Below are positions 1 to 7,819 of a stretch of DNA of 64,000 nucleotides, one piece after another. Location of the stretch: the NCBI RefSeq assembly GCF_000374165.1, contig NZ_KB893721.1, positions 44,255-108,254 of the forward strand. Reading direction: 5' to 3'. The notes beneath the pieces were generated by a model. It was given only the letters and a program-made list of their open reading frames with translations. It searched no databases and was not told the DNA's origin. Position numbers and translations under genes: made by a program. The first letter of the stretch is position 1; the number at the start of each line of letters is the position of its first letter. This stretch comes from Parafrankia elaeagni (GTDB lineage: Bacteria > Actinomycetota > Actinomycetes > Frankiales > Frankiaceae).

Positions 1-436
1 CACCGAGGACGTCGAGTGCGTCCAGCGCCACCTGCGACGAGCGGCAGAAGACACGCTCGGCCACCGACACGGCCGCCGCGCCACCGTACCGGGCGACCTC
101 CGGCTCGTAGGGAACCGGACGGATCCGGCCCCCCGCGCCCGGGCTCCCGGCCCACCGCGCAAGGTCGGCGGCCACCGCCTCGGGGCCCGCCCCACGGAAT
201 CGGATCCGCACATGTGTGCCCTCGTCGGTGTGACGGACGAAGAACCACTCGTCGACCGCGCCGCAGCTCCGCAGCGCGGACATGCGCTGACGAAGCGTCT
301 CGGTGAGGAATGCGTCGACCAGCTCCGTCTCGCGGTGCAGCTCCGTCTGGTCGCGGCGAGGGTCGTGGGCCCCGTCGTGGGCCCCGTCGTGGGCCCGGTC
401 GTGGTTCAGGTGGTAGTGCAGGCCGTGCCAGATCAC
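1..436 (-). CDS. Thiopeptide-type biosynthesis protein (LanB elimination domain), partial
   Basis: This partial protein is read by translating the minus strand from a GTG at 436; it runs off the left edge. It starts VIWHGLHYHL and contains WFFVRHTDEGTHVRIRFRG (about residues 60-80) and YEPEVARYGG followed by an AERVF segment. These are hallmarks of the SpaB C-terminal / thiopeptide-type bacteriocin family, which removes glutamate from glutamylated Ser/Thr to leave dehydroamino acids. The GTG overlaps the TGA of the upstream dehydratase (GTGA), so the two are probably translationally coupled. Together they form a split LanB, as in thiopeptide and linear azol(in)e pathways. A 12-bp repeat encodes a DGAH repeat near the N terminus. 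Precursor peptide and other maturation enzymes would lie further left. Confidence 0.8.
   Translation of the reverse strand, partial: MIWHGLHYHLNHDRAHDGAHDGAHDPRRDQTELHRETELVDAFLTETLRQRMSALRSCGAVDEWFFVRHTDEGTHVRIRFRGAGPEAVAADLARWAGSPGAGGRIRPVPYEPEVARYGGAAAVSVAERVFCRSSQVALDALDVLG
362..397. repeat. 12-bp tandem repeat (x3) in coding sequence
   Basis: Three copies of GTCGTGGGCCCC (last base of copy 3 differs). On the minus strand they encode repeated Asp-Gly-Ala-His in the partial LanB elimination protein, between the N-terminal strand and the conserved core. Confidence 0.8.
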
Positions 437-3270
437 CAGGCCCGCCGATAGGTCTCGATCATGATCTCGGTGGCGCGCTGACCTGCGGCGGGCGCCGGCA
501 GCGCCTCCTCGACCACGACACCGCCCGGGTGACGCGCCAGCAGCCGGCCCAGCGCCCGGGCGTGCAGGACGGAGCCGAAATCCACGAACTGCGGTTTCGG
601 CAGCTCGCCGCGCACCGGCTCACCATCGCCCACCGGGAGCACGACGACCTTCTCCGGCAGCTGCAGCAGGCTCCGCCACCGCAGAGCGGTTCCCACCGGC
701 GGACCCGGTTCCGCGGCGAGATCGTCGGCCCACGCCCGCACCATTCGGGCCGAAAGCGTCCACCGGGCACGGGCGAGCACCACGGCCCGGTGACGCAGCC
801 GCCGCCGGTGCGTCACCGGGCCCAGCGCCGTCTCGAGCCGCGAGGGTGGGCTGAGCGTGTCGGCGAGCTCCACCTGGCCGCAGCCAAGATCGGCCACCAG
901 GGGCAGCAGCCTGTCCGGCAGCGTCAACGGCTGCAGAAAGCCCAGGTAGAGAAGGTCCAGGTACCGACCGGTGGCGGTGTGCCGCAGTCGGAGCAGGTCC
1001 TGCTCCGGGTCGTGGACGAGGCACAGGTCGTCAGGCCGGATCGTCCCCCACGCCGGATCGTCGGACACCTCCTCGACGGGCGCACGGACGTCCCCGGCCA
1101 GGTCGGCGGCCCCGCCGCCAGCCGTGGCGCCGGCGCTGTCACCGAGAAGCGGGTGCAGGTTGGCGTTGAAGCCGCACACCGGCCGCAGCTGGGCGAACCG
1201 CGCATTCGAACCGAGTGTGCCGCGCACCTGCGCCGCCACGGCGCCGAGCGCCTGCGGGCCGAACGCGGGGAGAAACCGGCTCGTGAACCGGCCCCAGCCG
1301 CCCTGCACGGCGTTCACGCACAGCACGGTGCCCAGCGCAGTGGTCATCGGCTGCGCGAACACGGCGTAGGACGCCGGGCGGTTACCCAACCAGACCGGCA
1401 GCCGCCGGGCGGCCTCGTCCAGCACGTGGTCCGGGAGAACCACCTCCTCGGCCTCCGGCTCGGCGGCCGCGACCGCGGCCGCGAGACGTCCCAGCTCCGC
1501 GCGCAGGCTCGCCAGCTGCGGGCTCGTCGCCTGGCTCCACAGGCGGGCGTACTCGCCGCCGAACGCGACGACGTCCGCGCACGTCCCGCCCGCGCCGAAC
1601 CGCTCGACGAACAGGTCCCGCGCGGCGCGGCGCAGCAGCGAGTACCGGTCGAAGATCTCGAACAGCGGCGTCACCCGGGCCAGATCACCGCGGACCAGCC
1701 GCCCGTGACGCTCCCCGAGGGTGAGGACGCCGTCCAGCGTCACATCCTCCGTCAGCGGCGCGGAGTCGGCGGCCGCGGCCAGCGTCGCCGCAGGTGCAGG
1801 GCCGGGCGCGGGGGCGGGGCCGGGCGCGGGGCCGGACGCAGGTGCGGCGGCGCGGGTAGCCGCAGCGGCCAGTGCGGCGTCCCAGGCGTGGCGCAGCCGC
1901 GCCAGCTCGGCTGGTCGCCGCCCGGCCGGGGTCGCCGCGTAGGCGCGCGTCCGGCGGTCGAGGTCGGCGAGGGTTCCCGCCATCTCCGTCGCAGCCGTTG
2001 CTGTCTCCGCCGCCGTGGTCGACGAAGCGATGCCGCCGAACCAGGTCGCAAGCGCGCCGAGGCAGTCGAACTCCTGGGGGTCCACGGGTGCGCACGGCTG
2101 CAGCAGCCCCGCCCGGACCAGACTCGCGACGTATCTCCCGGCCGCCGCGCGCGCCTGTTCCGGCGGGCCGGCCATGCGCACGGCCAGCGCGGCGGTGACC
2201 TCCGCGAGCTGGACGACACCGCTTCCGGCACGGTCGAGGACGAGCCGCAGCGGCCCGGTCAGCGGCAGGGCGAGATCCTGCTCGCCCGCGATCGCCTTCG
2301 GGTCGTCCGCGGGTGTCGGCCGGCGGAAACGCAGCCTCCCGCCGTCGACCCGCAGTCCCGACGCGAGCCGATGACCGAAGTGCTCGTTCAGGTCGGGCCA
2401 TCCCACCAGCTGCACGATCAGGCGGTCGACGAGATGGCGGTCCGGCCGGGCGACGGCGCGGGCGTGGACATCCTGCCCGATACGCAGGCCCGCTCCGATG
2501 ATCGCGTCGTCCCCGGTGCGGACGACATCCCAGGCGGGCATGGCACGCCCGGAGTCCGCGGCCGTCGAGGGCCCGGTGGGCTCGTCCTCGTCGGCCCAGC
2601 GGCCCCATCCCACCAGGGTGAACCAGGACAGCGGGCTCGTTCTTGTCGTCGCCCGCAGGGCGTAGCGCAGCACCGTGTGCTCGGACTTGCGGCAGCGCTC
2701 GTCGGGCCGGCCGCCCTGCTCGGCCGTGCGGCTCACCGCTCGCAGCAGGTTCTCGCTGATGGTGGCGACCGCCCGCCGCAGTGGCTCCGCCCGGCAGAGC
2801 TCAGCCAGTACGGCCCGCTCGGCGGCGAGAACGGCAGGGGCCCGCTCGGTGAGGTCGGCAATGAGGGTGTCGATCTCGCCCCGGGCCTGCAGCCAGGCGG
2901 ACGCGAGAGGCGGGAGATCCGGCACGGCGGCGAGCGTCGCCTGCAGTGCCGGCCGAGACGACCGGCAGTTGTGGACGTCGCGGCGCAGCGAGACGAGAGC
3001 GCGGCGGTGCCCGGCCGCGGATCCGGCGTCACCGGGACAGGCGCCGACGCGGTCGTGCAGCACGGCTGCCAGCGACTCGGAATGCTCGGCACACCAGCGA
3101 AGCCGCTCGACCAGCCGGGCGCTGTGCCGCCGAAACTCCTCGACGAGCCGTGGGTCTGCCGGCGGGGCAAGAGCGGACACCCGCACCACCGCGCAGGGCG
3201 CGACGGAAACAGCACAGACGATCCCTGAGCGCGCATCGGGACCGGGCGATTCTACAACACCGAACACCAT
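433..3270 (-). CDS. Lantibiotic dehydratase, glutamylation domain (split LanB)
   Basis: A 945-residue protein of the LanB N-terminal family, which uses glutamyl-tRNA to glutamylate Ser/Thr of a RiPP precursor. About residues 190-220 hold the conserved block with K, R and the segment YALRATTRTSPLSWF, the local version of the family's R-x-TPFGLF motif. The extreme C terminus ends before the elimination domain, which is a separate downstream gene overlapping by GTGA. The ATG at 3270 is preceded by GGAGGGG at good spacing. A long Ala/Pro-rich stretch (coding 1750-1860) looks like a low-complexity linker. Length fits a stand-alone glutamylation protein. The product class (lanthipeptide, thiopeptide or other dehydrated RiPP) cannot be told from this edge. 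Confidence 0.82.
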   Translation of the reverse strand: MVFGVVESPGPDARSGIVCAVSVAPCAVVRVSALAPPADPRLVEEFRRHSARLVERLRWCAEHSESLAAVLHDRVGACPGDAGSAAGHRRALVSLRRDVHNCRSSRPALQATLAAVPDLPPLASAWLQARGEIDTLIADLTERAPAVLAAERAVLAELCRAEPLRRAVATISENLLRAVSRTAEQGGRPDERCRKSEHTVLRYALRATTRTSPLSWFTLVGWGRWADEDEPTGPSTAADSGRAMPAWDVVRTGDDAIIGAGLRIGQDVHARAVARPDRHLVDRLIVQLVGWPDLNEHFGHRLASGLRVDGGRLRFRRPTPADDPKAIAGEQDLALPLTGPLRLVLDRAGSGVVQLAEVTAALAVRMAGPPEQARAAAGRYVASLVRAGLLQPCAPVDPQEFDCLGALATWFGGIASSTTAAETATAATEMAGTLADLDRRTRAYAATPAGRRPAELARLRHAWDAALAAAATRAAAPASGPAPGPAPAPGPAPAATLAAAADSAPLTEDVTLDGVLTLGERHGRLVRGDLARVTPLFEIFDRYSLLRRAARDLFVERFGAGGTCADVVAFGGEYARLWSQATSPQLASLRAELGRLAAAVAAAEPEAEEVVLPDHVLDEAARRLPVWLGNRPASYAVFAQPMTTALGTVLCVNAVQGGWGRFTSRFLPAFGPQALGAVAAQVRGTLGSNARFAQLRPVCGFNANLHPLLGDSAGATAGGGAADLAGDVRAPVEEVSDDPAWGTIRPDDLCLVHDPEQDLLRLRHTATGRYLDLLYLGFLQPLTLPDRLLPLVADLGCGQVELADTLSPPSRLETALGPVTHRRRLRHRAVVLARARWTLSARMVRAWADDLAAEPGPPVGTALRWRSLLQLPEKVVVLPVGDGEPVRGELPKPQFVDFGSVLHARALGRLLARHPGGVVVEEALPAPAAGQRATEIMIETYRRAW

Positions 3271-3470
3271 CCGTCATCCCCTCCACCCAGGGCCCGACAG
3301 GCTTCTCTGCATCTTTCCCGCGCCCTCGCAAGCATCCGGCAACGGAATACCTGGTTACAGGACCGGCTCATCCGAGGGAAGCATTTAGTTCCGGCATCGA
3401 CAACAAGAACAACCAGCCATTCTTTGGAGGTCGGTCCGGCGCAGGCGGAACCCGCCGGTACAACAATAGA
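3271..3470. promoter_or_regulatory. Divergent promoter region, dehydratase / SARP
   Basis: A 200-bp spacer between divergently transcribed genes, with slightly lower GC than the flanks. It must hold both promoters. I see no clear SARP-type direct repeats and none of the AT-rich CTAGA operators that mark the rest of the window. Confidence 0.4.
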
Positions 3471-5843
3471 ATGCTCCGCATACACCCGGCGTACACGCCA
3501 GGTACAGGCCGTGACGCATCCGCGCCGGGCGTGCGCTTCGACCTGCTCGGGCCGTTGGTGGTGCGCCACGACGATCGTCCCCTGCGGCTGGGCTCGGTGA
3601 AGCAGCGCCTGCTGCTGGCCACTCTGCTGGCCCGGCCGAACGAGGCCGTCCGCATCGCGGAGCTGACCCGCGCGCTGTGGGCCGGCGAGCCGCCACCCTC
3701 GGCGGCGGCGAACCTGCGCACGTACGTGCTCGGGATCCGCCGCACGGTGGGCGCCCGGGACGGCGCGGCCCGGCTGCCGGCCACGGCCGGCGGTTACCTG
3801 CTCCGGGTGGAGAACGGCGAGCGCGACGTCGACCGCTTCGACGCCGCCGCCACCCGCGGCCGGGCCTGCCTCGACGCCGGCGACGCCCCCGCGGCCGAAG
3901 CCGAGCTGTCCCGCGCGCTGGCTCACTGGCGGGGCGCGCCTCTCGACGGCCTACCGCTCCCCACGTGCCTGGAGCCGTGGGCGGGCCGGCTTCTGGAGCG
4001 GCGCCTGCTCGTCGAGGAGGACCACGCCGAGGCCATGCTGGCCCTGGGCGCCGACAGCGAGGCCGTCCGCTGCCTGCGGCCCCTGGTGGAGAGCCATCCG
4101 CTGCGGCAGCGGGCGTGGGGGCAGCTCATGCTGGGCCTGTACCGGGTGGGTGACGTGGCGGGCGCGCTCGAGGCGTTCCGGCAGGCGCGGACGGCCCTCG
4201 CCGAGCAGGCGGGCCTGGACCCCGGGCCGGAGCTGACCCGGCTCCACGACGACATCCTGCACAACAGCCCGACCCTGGCCGAACGGGGCAGAGCGCATCC
4301 GCACCGTTGTTCGGGGGCGGCCCCGGACCTCGGGTGGTTCGAGCTGCCGCCCGCGGTGGAGCCGCTCGTCGGCCGCCGGAGCGACCTCGCCACCCTGCTC
4401 TCCTGGGCCGGGGGCGCCGAAGGCCCGGTGATCGCCCTGCACGGCCCGGGTGGGGTGGGAAAGTCAGCGCTGGCCGTGCACGCCGCCCGCGCGACGGCCG
4501 CGTCCTTCCCCGGCGGGGCGTTGTACGCCGACCTTCGTGGCGCCGACACCGACCATGATCCAGCACGGCCCGCCGAGGCACTCGGACGCTTCCTGCGAGC
4601 GCTGGGCGTCCCCGACGGAGCCGTGCCCCCCGACGTCGACGAGGCTGCCGCCGCCTACCGCCGTGAGCTCGCCGGCCGTCGCGTGCTGGTCGTTCTCGAC
4701 AACGCCCACAACGCCGCGCAGGTCGCCCCGCTGCTGCCCGCCGATCCGACCTGCGCGGTCGTCGTCACCAGCCGGCGGCGGCTGGCGACCCTGTCCCGCG
4801 CGCGGCATTTCGCGGTCGAGCCGCTCACCGCGGAGGACTCCGCCGCCCTGCTCGCCGCCGCCGGTGCCGGCCCGCGCGCGACGGCCGAGCCGGCGGCGGC
4901 CCGGCGCCTGGCCGGGCTGTGCGGCCATCTCCCGCTGGCACTGTGCGCCGCCGCGGCCCGGCTGGCCAGCCGGCCGCAGTGGTCACTGGGCGCGTTCGCC
5001 GACCGGCTGGGCGACCCCACCCAGCGTCTCGACGAGCTCTGCTACGACGACCTGTGTGTACGCGACGCACTGCGGCCGGCCTACACGGCGCTGCGCAACG
5101 GCACCGAACACGAGCGCCTGTCCGCCCGGGCCTTCCGCCTGCTCGGAGTGGTACCGGTCTCGACGATCACTGTCGGAGCCGCCGCGGCGCTCGTCGGCCG
5201 GCCGCCCGACCGGACCAGGCGCCTGCTCGACACCCTCGCCGACCACCGGCTGCTCGAACCGCACCAGGCGGGCCGCTACGTCCTCCCCGAACTGCCGCAG
5301 ATCTACGCGCACGAACGGGCCCGGGACGAGGAGACCACGGCGGAGCGCGATGCGGCGCTGCGCCGCCTGACACAGGCCTATCTCGCGGTCGCCGAACATA
5401 CCGAGGGCCTGGCCCAGGCCGACGGACCACCGCCACTGCCGGCACCCTCCCCCACGCCCGCGGCCTCCCCCACGCCCGCGGCCTCCCTCGCCCTGCCGGC
5501 GACCGCCACGGACGTGACCCGCTGGCTCGCTGCGGAACACCGCACCGTCGGCCAGCTTGTCGCCCGGGCCGGCGGCGCCGGGGGCGACCTGCCGGAGCTC
5601 GCCGTCCGGCTCGCCCGGGCCTGCGGCGGTCTGTGCGCCCGACACGGACACCCGGCCAGAGCGCGCGCGCTGATCGACGGGGCGGTCGACCTCGCCGAGC
5701 GGCTCGGTCTGACCGACCAGCACATCGCTGCCCTGTTCGACCGCGCCCGCCTCCGCGCCGCCGGCGGAGACGTCCACGGAGCACTCACCGACCTGCTCGA
5801 CTGCGCCCGTACCGTGGATCACTCGGAGCCTCTGCGGCGGTGA
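3471..5843 (+). CDS. SARP-family transcriptional activator with NB-ARC ATPase domain (AfsR-like)
   Basis: A 790-residue pathway activator. Residues ~20-110 are the OmpR-like winged helix (FDLLGPLVV start, then SVKQRLLLATLLA and a LRTYVLGIRR recognition region). Residues ~115-260 form the bacterial transcriptional activator (BTAD) domain, including LRPLVESHPLRQRAWGQLM. Next is an NB-ARC P-loop (HGPGGVGKSALAV) with a Walker B-like VLVVLDN, a winged-helix region and a short helical C terminus. Full AfsR proteins are longer and carry more TPRs, so this is a medium SARP. No Shine-Dalgarno precedes ATG 3471; an in-frame GTG at 3531 (VRFDLLGPL) is an alternative start. Being divergent from the LanB pair, it is probably the activator of that RiPP cluster. 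Confidence 0.85.
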   Translation: MLRIHPAYTPGTGRDASAPGVRFDLLGPLVVRHDDRPLRLGSVKQRLLLATLLARPNEAVRIAELTRALWAGEPPPSAAANLRTYVLGIRRTVGARDGAARLPATAGGYLLRVENGERDVDRFDAAATRGRACLDAGDAPAAEAELSRALAHWRGAPLDGLPLPTCLEPWAGRLLERRLLVEEDHAEAMLALGADSEAVRCLRPLVESHPLRQRAWGQLMLGLYRVGDVAGALEAFRQARTALAEQAGLDPGPELTRLHDDILHNSPTLAERGRAHPHRCSGAAPDLGWFELPPAVEPLVGRRSDLATLLSWAGGAEGPVIALHGPGGVGKSALAVHAARATAASFPGGALYADLRGADTDHDPARPAEALGRFLRALGVPDGAVPPDVDEAAAAYRRELAGRRVLVVLDNAHNAAQVAPLLPADPTCAVVVTSRRRLATLSRARHFAVEPLTAEDSAALLAAAGAGPRATAEPAAARRLAGLCGHLPLALCAAAARLASRPQWSLGAFADRLGDPTQRLDELCYDDLCVRDALRPAYTALRNGTEHERLSARAFRLLGVVPVSTITVGAAAALVGRPPDRTRRLLDTLADHRLLEPHQAGRYVLPELPQIYAHERARDEETTAERDAALRRLTQAYLAVAEHTEGLAQADGPPPLPAPSPTPAASPTPAASLALPATATDVTRWLAAEHRTVGQLVARAGGAGGDLPELAVRLARACGGLCARHGHPARARALIDGAVDLAERLGLTDQHIAALFDRARLRAAGGDVHGALTDLLDCARTVDHSEPLRR

Positions 5844-5931
5844 GCCGGGGTGTGGTGACGGAACAGCTCCGCCATGGCAGGGTGCCAGACGGTCCCGCTG
5901 CCCGAGGTCAGCCCGTCGTGACGGGTTCACC

Positions 5932-5950
5932 AAAAATCTCTAGATGTATG
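5932..5950. promoter_or_regulatory. Operator site 1 (FCD regulon), upstream of FCD regulator 1
   Basis: AAATCT-CT-AGATGT is an imperfect inverted repeat with 2-bp spacing in an otherwise GC-rich gap. It lies about 100 bp before the start of the first FCD regulator, suggesting autoregulation. It belongs to the family of sites listed through the window. Confidence 0.6.
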
Positions 5951-6045
5951 AAGTGCGAGACCGTGCGATCACACGTGGACACGGAGGGCCAATCCTCGCG
6001 GCCCGGTAGGCTGGGCGGACCGCGGACACTCAGAGAAGGTCGATC

Positions 6046-6825
6046 ATGGTGGCCCAGCCGAGAAAAGCACAGAATCGCGACCGGGCCGCACTGCGCGAAA
6101 AGCCCCAGCGCATTGCTGACGAGCTTCGTCAGCTCATCGTCCAGGGCGAGCTTTCGGAGGGCGAGTCCCTCGGCCACGAGCCGGACCTGGTCGAGCGTTT
6201 CGGGGTTTCCCGCCCGTCCCTGCGCGAAGCCCTGCGCATACTCGAGACCGAGGGTCTGATCTCGGTCAGGCGCGGTGTTCTCGGCGGAATCGTCGTCCAT
6301 CAGCCGGACCAGCGGATGACGGCCCGCACCGCGGCGCTCGTGCTCCAGGCCCGCAACGTGCCGCTCGCGGACGTCCACGCCGCCCGCAGCCTGCTCGAAC
6401 CTGTCGCCGTGCGCATCATCGCCTCGGCGCGGGATCACAGCTCCGCGGCCGCCGAGCTCCGGCGGCTCAGCGCCGAGCAACTCGAGGTGATCGACGACCC
6501 CGAGGCGTTCGGAAACGCCAACTCGCGCTTTCACGCCCGCCTCGTCGAACTGGCCGGGAATCAGACCCTCGGCATTGTCGCCGAAATGCTCAACGAGATC
6601 GTCGCCCGAGCCGTCGCGGCGGTCAGCCAGCCCGAGGGCGGGAAGGACACCACGGAAACGCGGCTGCGAGGGCTCCGTTCCCAGGCCCGGCTGGCGGCGC
6701 TTGTCGAGGCGGGCGACGCAGCCGGTGCCGAGGAGCACTGGAAGGAGCACATGACGATCGTGGGAAAGGTGCTCCTCACCCAGGGCGCCCGTACGGTCAT
6801 CGACCTGATGCAGCACCACTACTGA
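6046..6825 (+). CDS. GntR-family transcriptional regulator, FCD (FadR) subfamily, copy 1
   Basis: 259 residues. A winged helix lies at ~20-90 (IADELRQLIVQGELSEG; EPDLVERFGVSRPSLREALR is the helix-turn-helix), then the FCD all-helical effector domain at ~105-240 with Asp and His metal/ligand positions, including RFHARLVELAGN. It is very similar along its whole length to the regulator at 45099-45875, so the two are paralogues. FCD repressors usually sense carboxylic acids or acyl-CoA intermediates. An operator-like site lies upstream. It stands alone, convergent with the next crotonase gene. I infer that it controls the dispersed AT-rich operators; only the domain family is directly visible. 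Confidence 0.9.
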   Translation: MVAQPRKAQNRDRAALREKPQRIADELRQLIVQGELSEGESLGHEPDLVERFGVSRPSLREALRILETEGLISVRRGVLGGIVVHQPDQRMTARTAALVLQARNVPLADVHAARSLLEPVAVRIIASARDHSSAAAELRRLSAEQLEVIDDPEAFGNANSRFHARLVELAGNQTLGIVAEMLNEIVARAVAAVSQPEGGKDTTETRLRGLRSQARLAALVEAGDAAGAEEHWKEHMTIVGKVLLTQGARTVIDLMQHHY

Positions 6826-6860
6826 GGCCACCGCGAGTGCGGCCACCGGGAGCAGCCGGC

Positions 6861-6896
6861 GGGGCAGTTGACGGGGCAGTTGACGGGGCAGTTGAC
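6861..6896. repeat. 12-bp tandem repeat (x3), intergenic
   Basis: Three perfect copies of GGGGCAGTTGAC lie in the short gap between the convergent FCD regulator and crotonase genes. The repeat itself has no hairpin, but the gap contains GC-rich dyads that could stop transcription. Confidence 0.85.
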
Positions 6897-6910
6897 GGAG
6901 CCGCCGAGGG

Positions 6911-7729
6911 TCAGCGTCCCTCGAAGAGGGGCGGGCGGCGCTCGACGTAGGCCGCCAGCGCCTCCCGCATGTCCCGGGTGTGGACGTTCACCGTCTGCGC
7001 CAGCGCCTCGACCTCGAGCGCCTGGGCGAGGGACGACGTCCCGGCGGCGGCCAGCGCGCGCTTGGTCATGGACAGCGCCACCGGCGGCCCGGCGGCGATG
7101 CTGTCGGCGATCTCGCGCACCGCGGCGTCGAGGCGCGCCGCGGGCACGACCGCGTTCACGAAGCCGATCTCTGCCGCCTCGGTCCCGCTGAGCATCCTCG
7201 CGGTGTAGGCGAGCTCCTTCGCTCTGTGCACACCGATCCGCTGGCGCAGCAGCCAGGAGGTGCCGAAGTCGAGGCTGAGGCCCCGCCTGGCGAAGATCAG
7301 CGAGAACCGGGCCGTCCGGGCGCACCAGGTGAGGTCGGCGGCCAGCGCCAGGCCCAGGCCGGCACCGACGCACAGGCCGTCGACCTTGGCCACGACCGGC
7401 ACCGGACAGTCGTGGACCGCCAGCACCACGTCAGCCAGGACCCGCATGTTGTCCAGGTTGTGCGGCGGCGCCCCGCTCCCGTTCGACGGGCGCTCGCCGC
7501 GGGCGCCACCGAGGTCCGCTCCGGCGCAGAAGTCACCGCCGGCGCCGGTGAGGATGACGGCGCGGGCACCCGAGAAGGCGACGTCCCGGAAGGTACGTCC
7601 GAGCGCCACCCACATGTCGCCCGTACAGGCGTTCTTCGACTCCGGCCGGTCGATCGTGACGGTCACGACGAATCCGTCCCGGTCAGCCCGGATGTTCGGG
7701 TGGTACGACGGGGGAGACTCTTGCGTCAT
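6911..7729 (-). CDS. Enoyl-CoA hydratase/isomerase-family protein (crotonase 1)
   Basis: A 272-residue crotonase. The oxyanion-hole segments FCAGADLGG (~residue 80) and GLCVGAGLGL (~125) are clear, followed by FARRGLSLDFGTSW. The two glutamates of classical hydratases (GGGxE and PExxxG) are absent; Asp lies in the SLDFG position, as in a large actinobacterial subgroup whose chemistry is often unknown. The start is placed at ATG 7729 because a strong promoter (TTGACG, 17 bp, TAGATA) puts transcription initiation almost exactly on that codon; ATG 7735 is also in frame. It is divergent from the acyl-CoA synthetase at 7820 and shares operator 2 with it. Confidence 0.88.
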   Translation of the reverse strand: MTQESPPSYHPNIRADRDGFVVTVTIDRPESKNACTGDMWVALGRTFRDVAFSGARAVILTGAGGDFCAGADLGGARGERPSNGSGAPPHNLDNMRVLADVVLAVHDCPVPVVAKVDGLCVGAGLGLALAADLTWCARTARFSLIFARRGLSLDFGTSWLLRQRIGVHRAKELAYTARMLSGTEAAEIGFVNAVVPAARLDAAVREIADSIAAGPPVALSMTKRALAAAGTSSLAQALEVEALAQTVNVHTRDMREALAAYVERRPPLFEGR

Positions 7730-7733
7730 GGAC

Positions 7734-7750
7734 ATATATCTAGAGATATT
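7734..7750. promoter_or_regulatory. Operator site 2 overlapping a -10 box (divergent crotonase 1 / ligase 1)
   Basis: ATATCT-AG-AGATAT is a perfect 6+2+6 palindrome. On the minus strand TAGATA inside it is the -10 of a promoter whose -35 TTGACG lies exactly 17 bp upstream; the predicted start point is ATG 7729. A bound repressor would cover the -10 box. The same site lies 70 bp before the divergent ligase gene. Confidence 0.75.
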
Positions 7751-7819
7751 GGACGGACACGTCAACCGGACAACCTGCGAGCGCGAGCCCGACCTGCGCC
7801 CGGGGTGAGGGAGAACCGC

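Noticed and set aside
310-3228. Very long open frame on the plus strand opposite the dehydratase
   Set aside because: Arg/Gly/Pro-rich antisense shadow of the LanB gene; no family signature, and the minus strand has clear motifs and a ribosome site.
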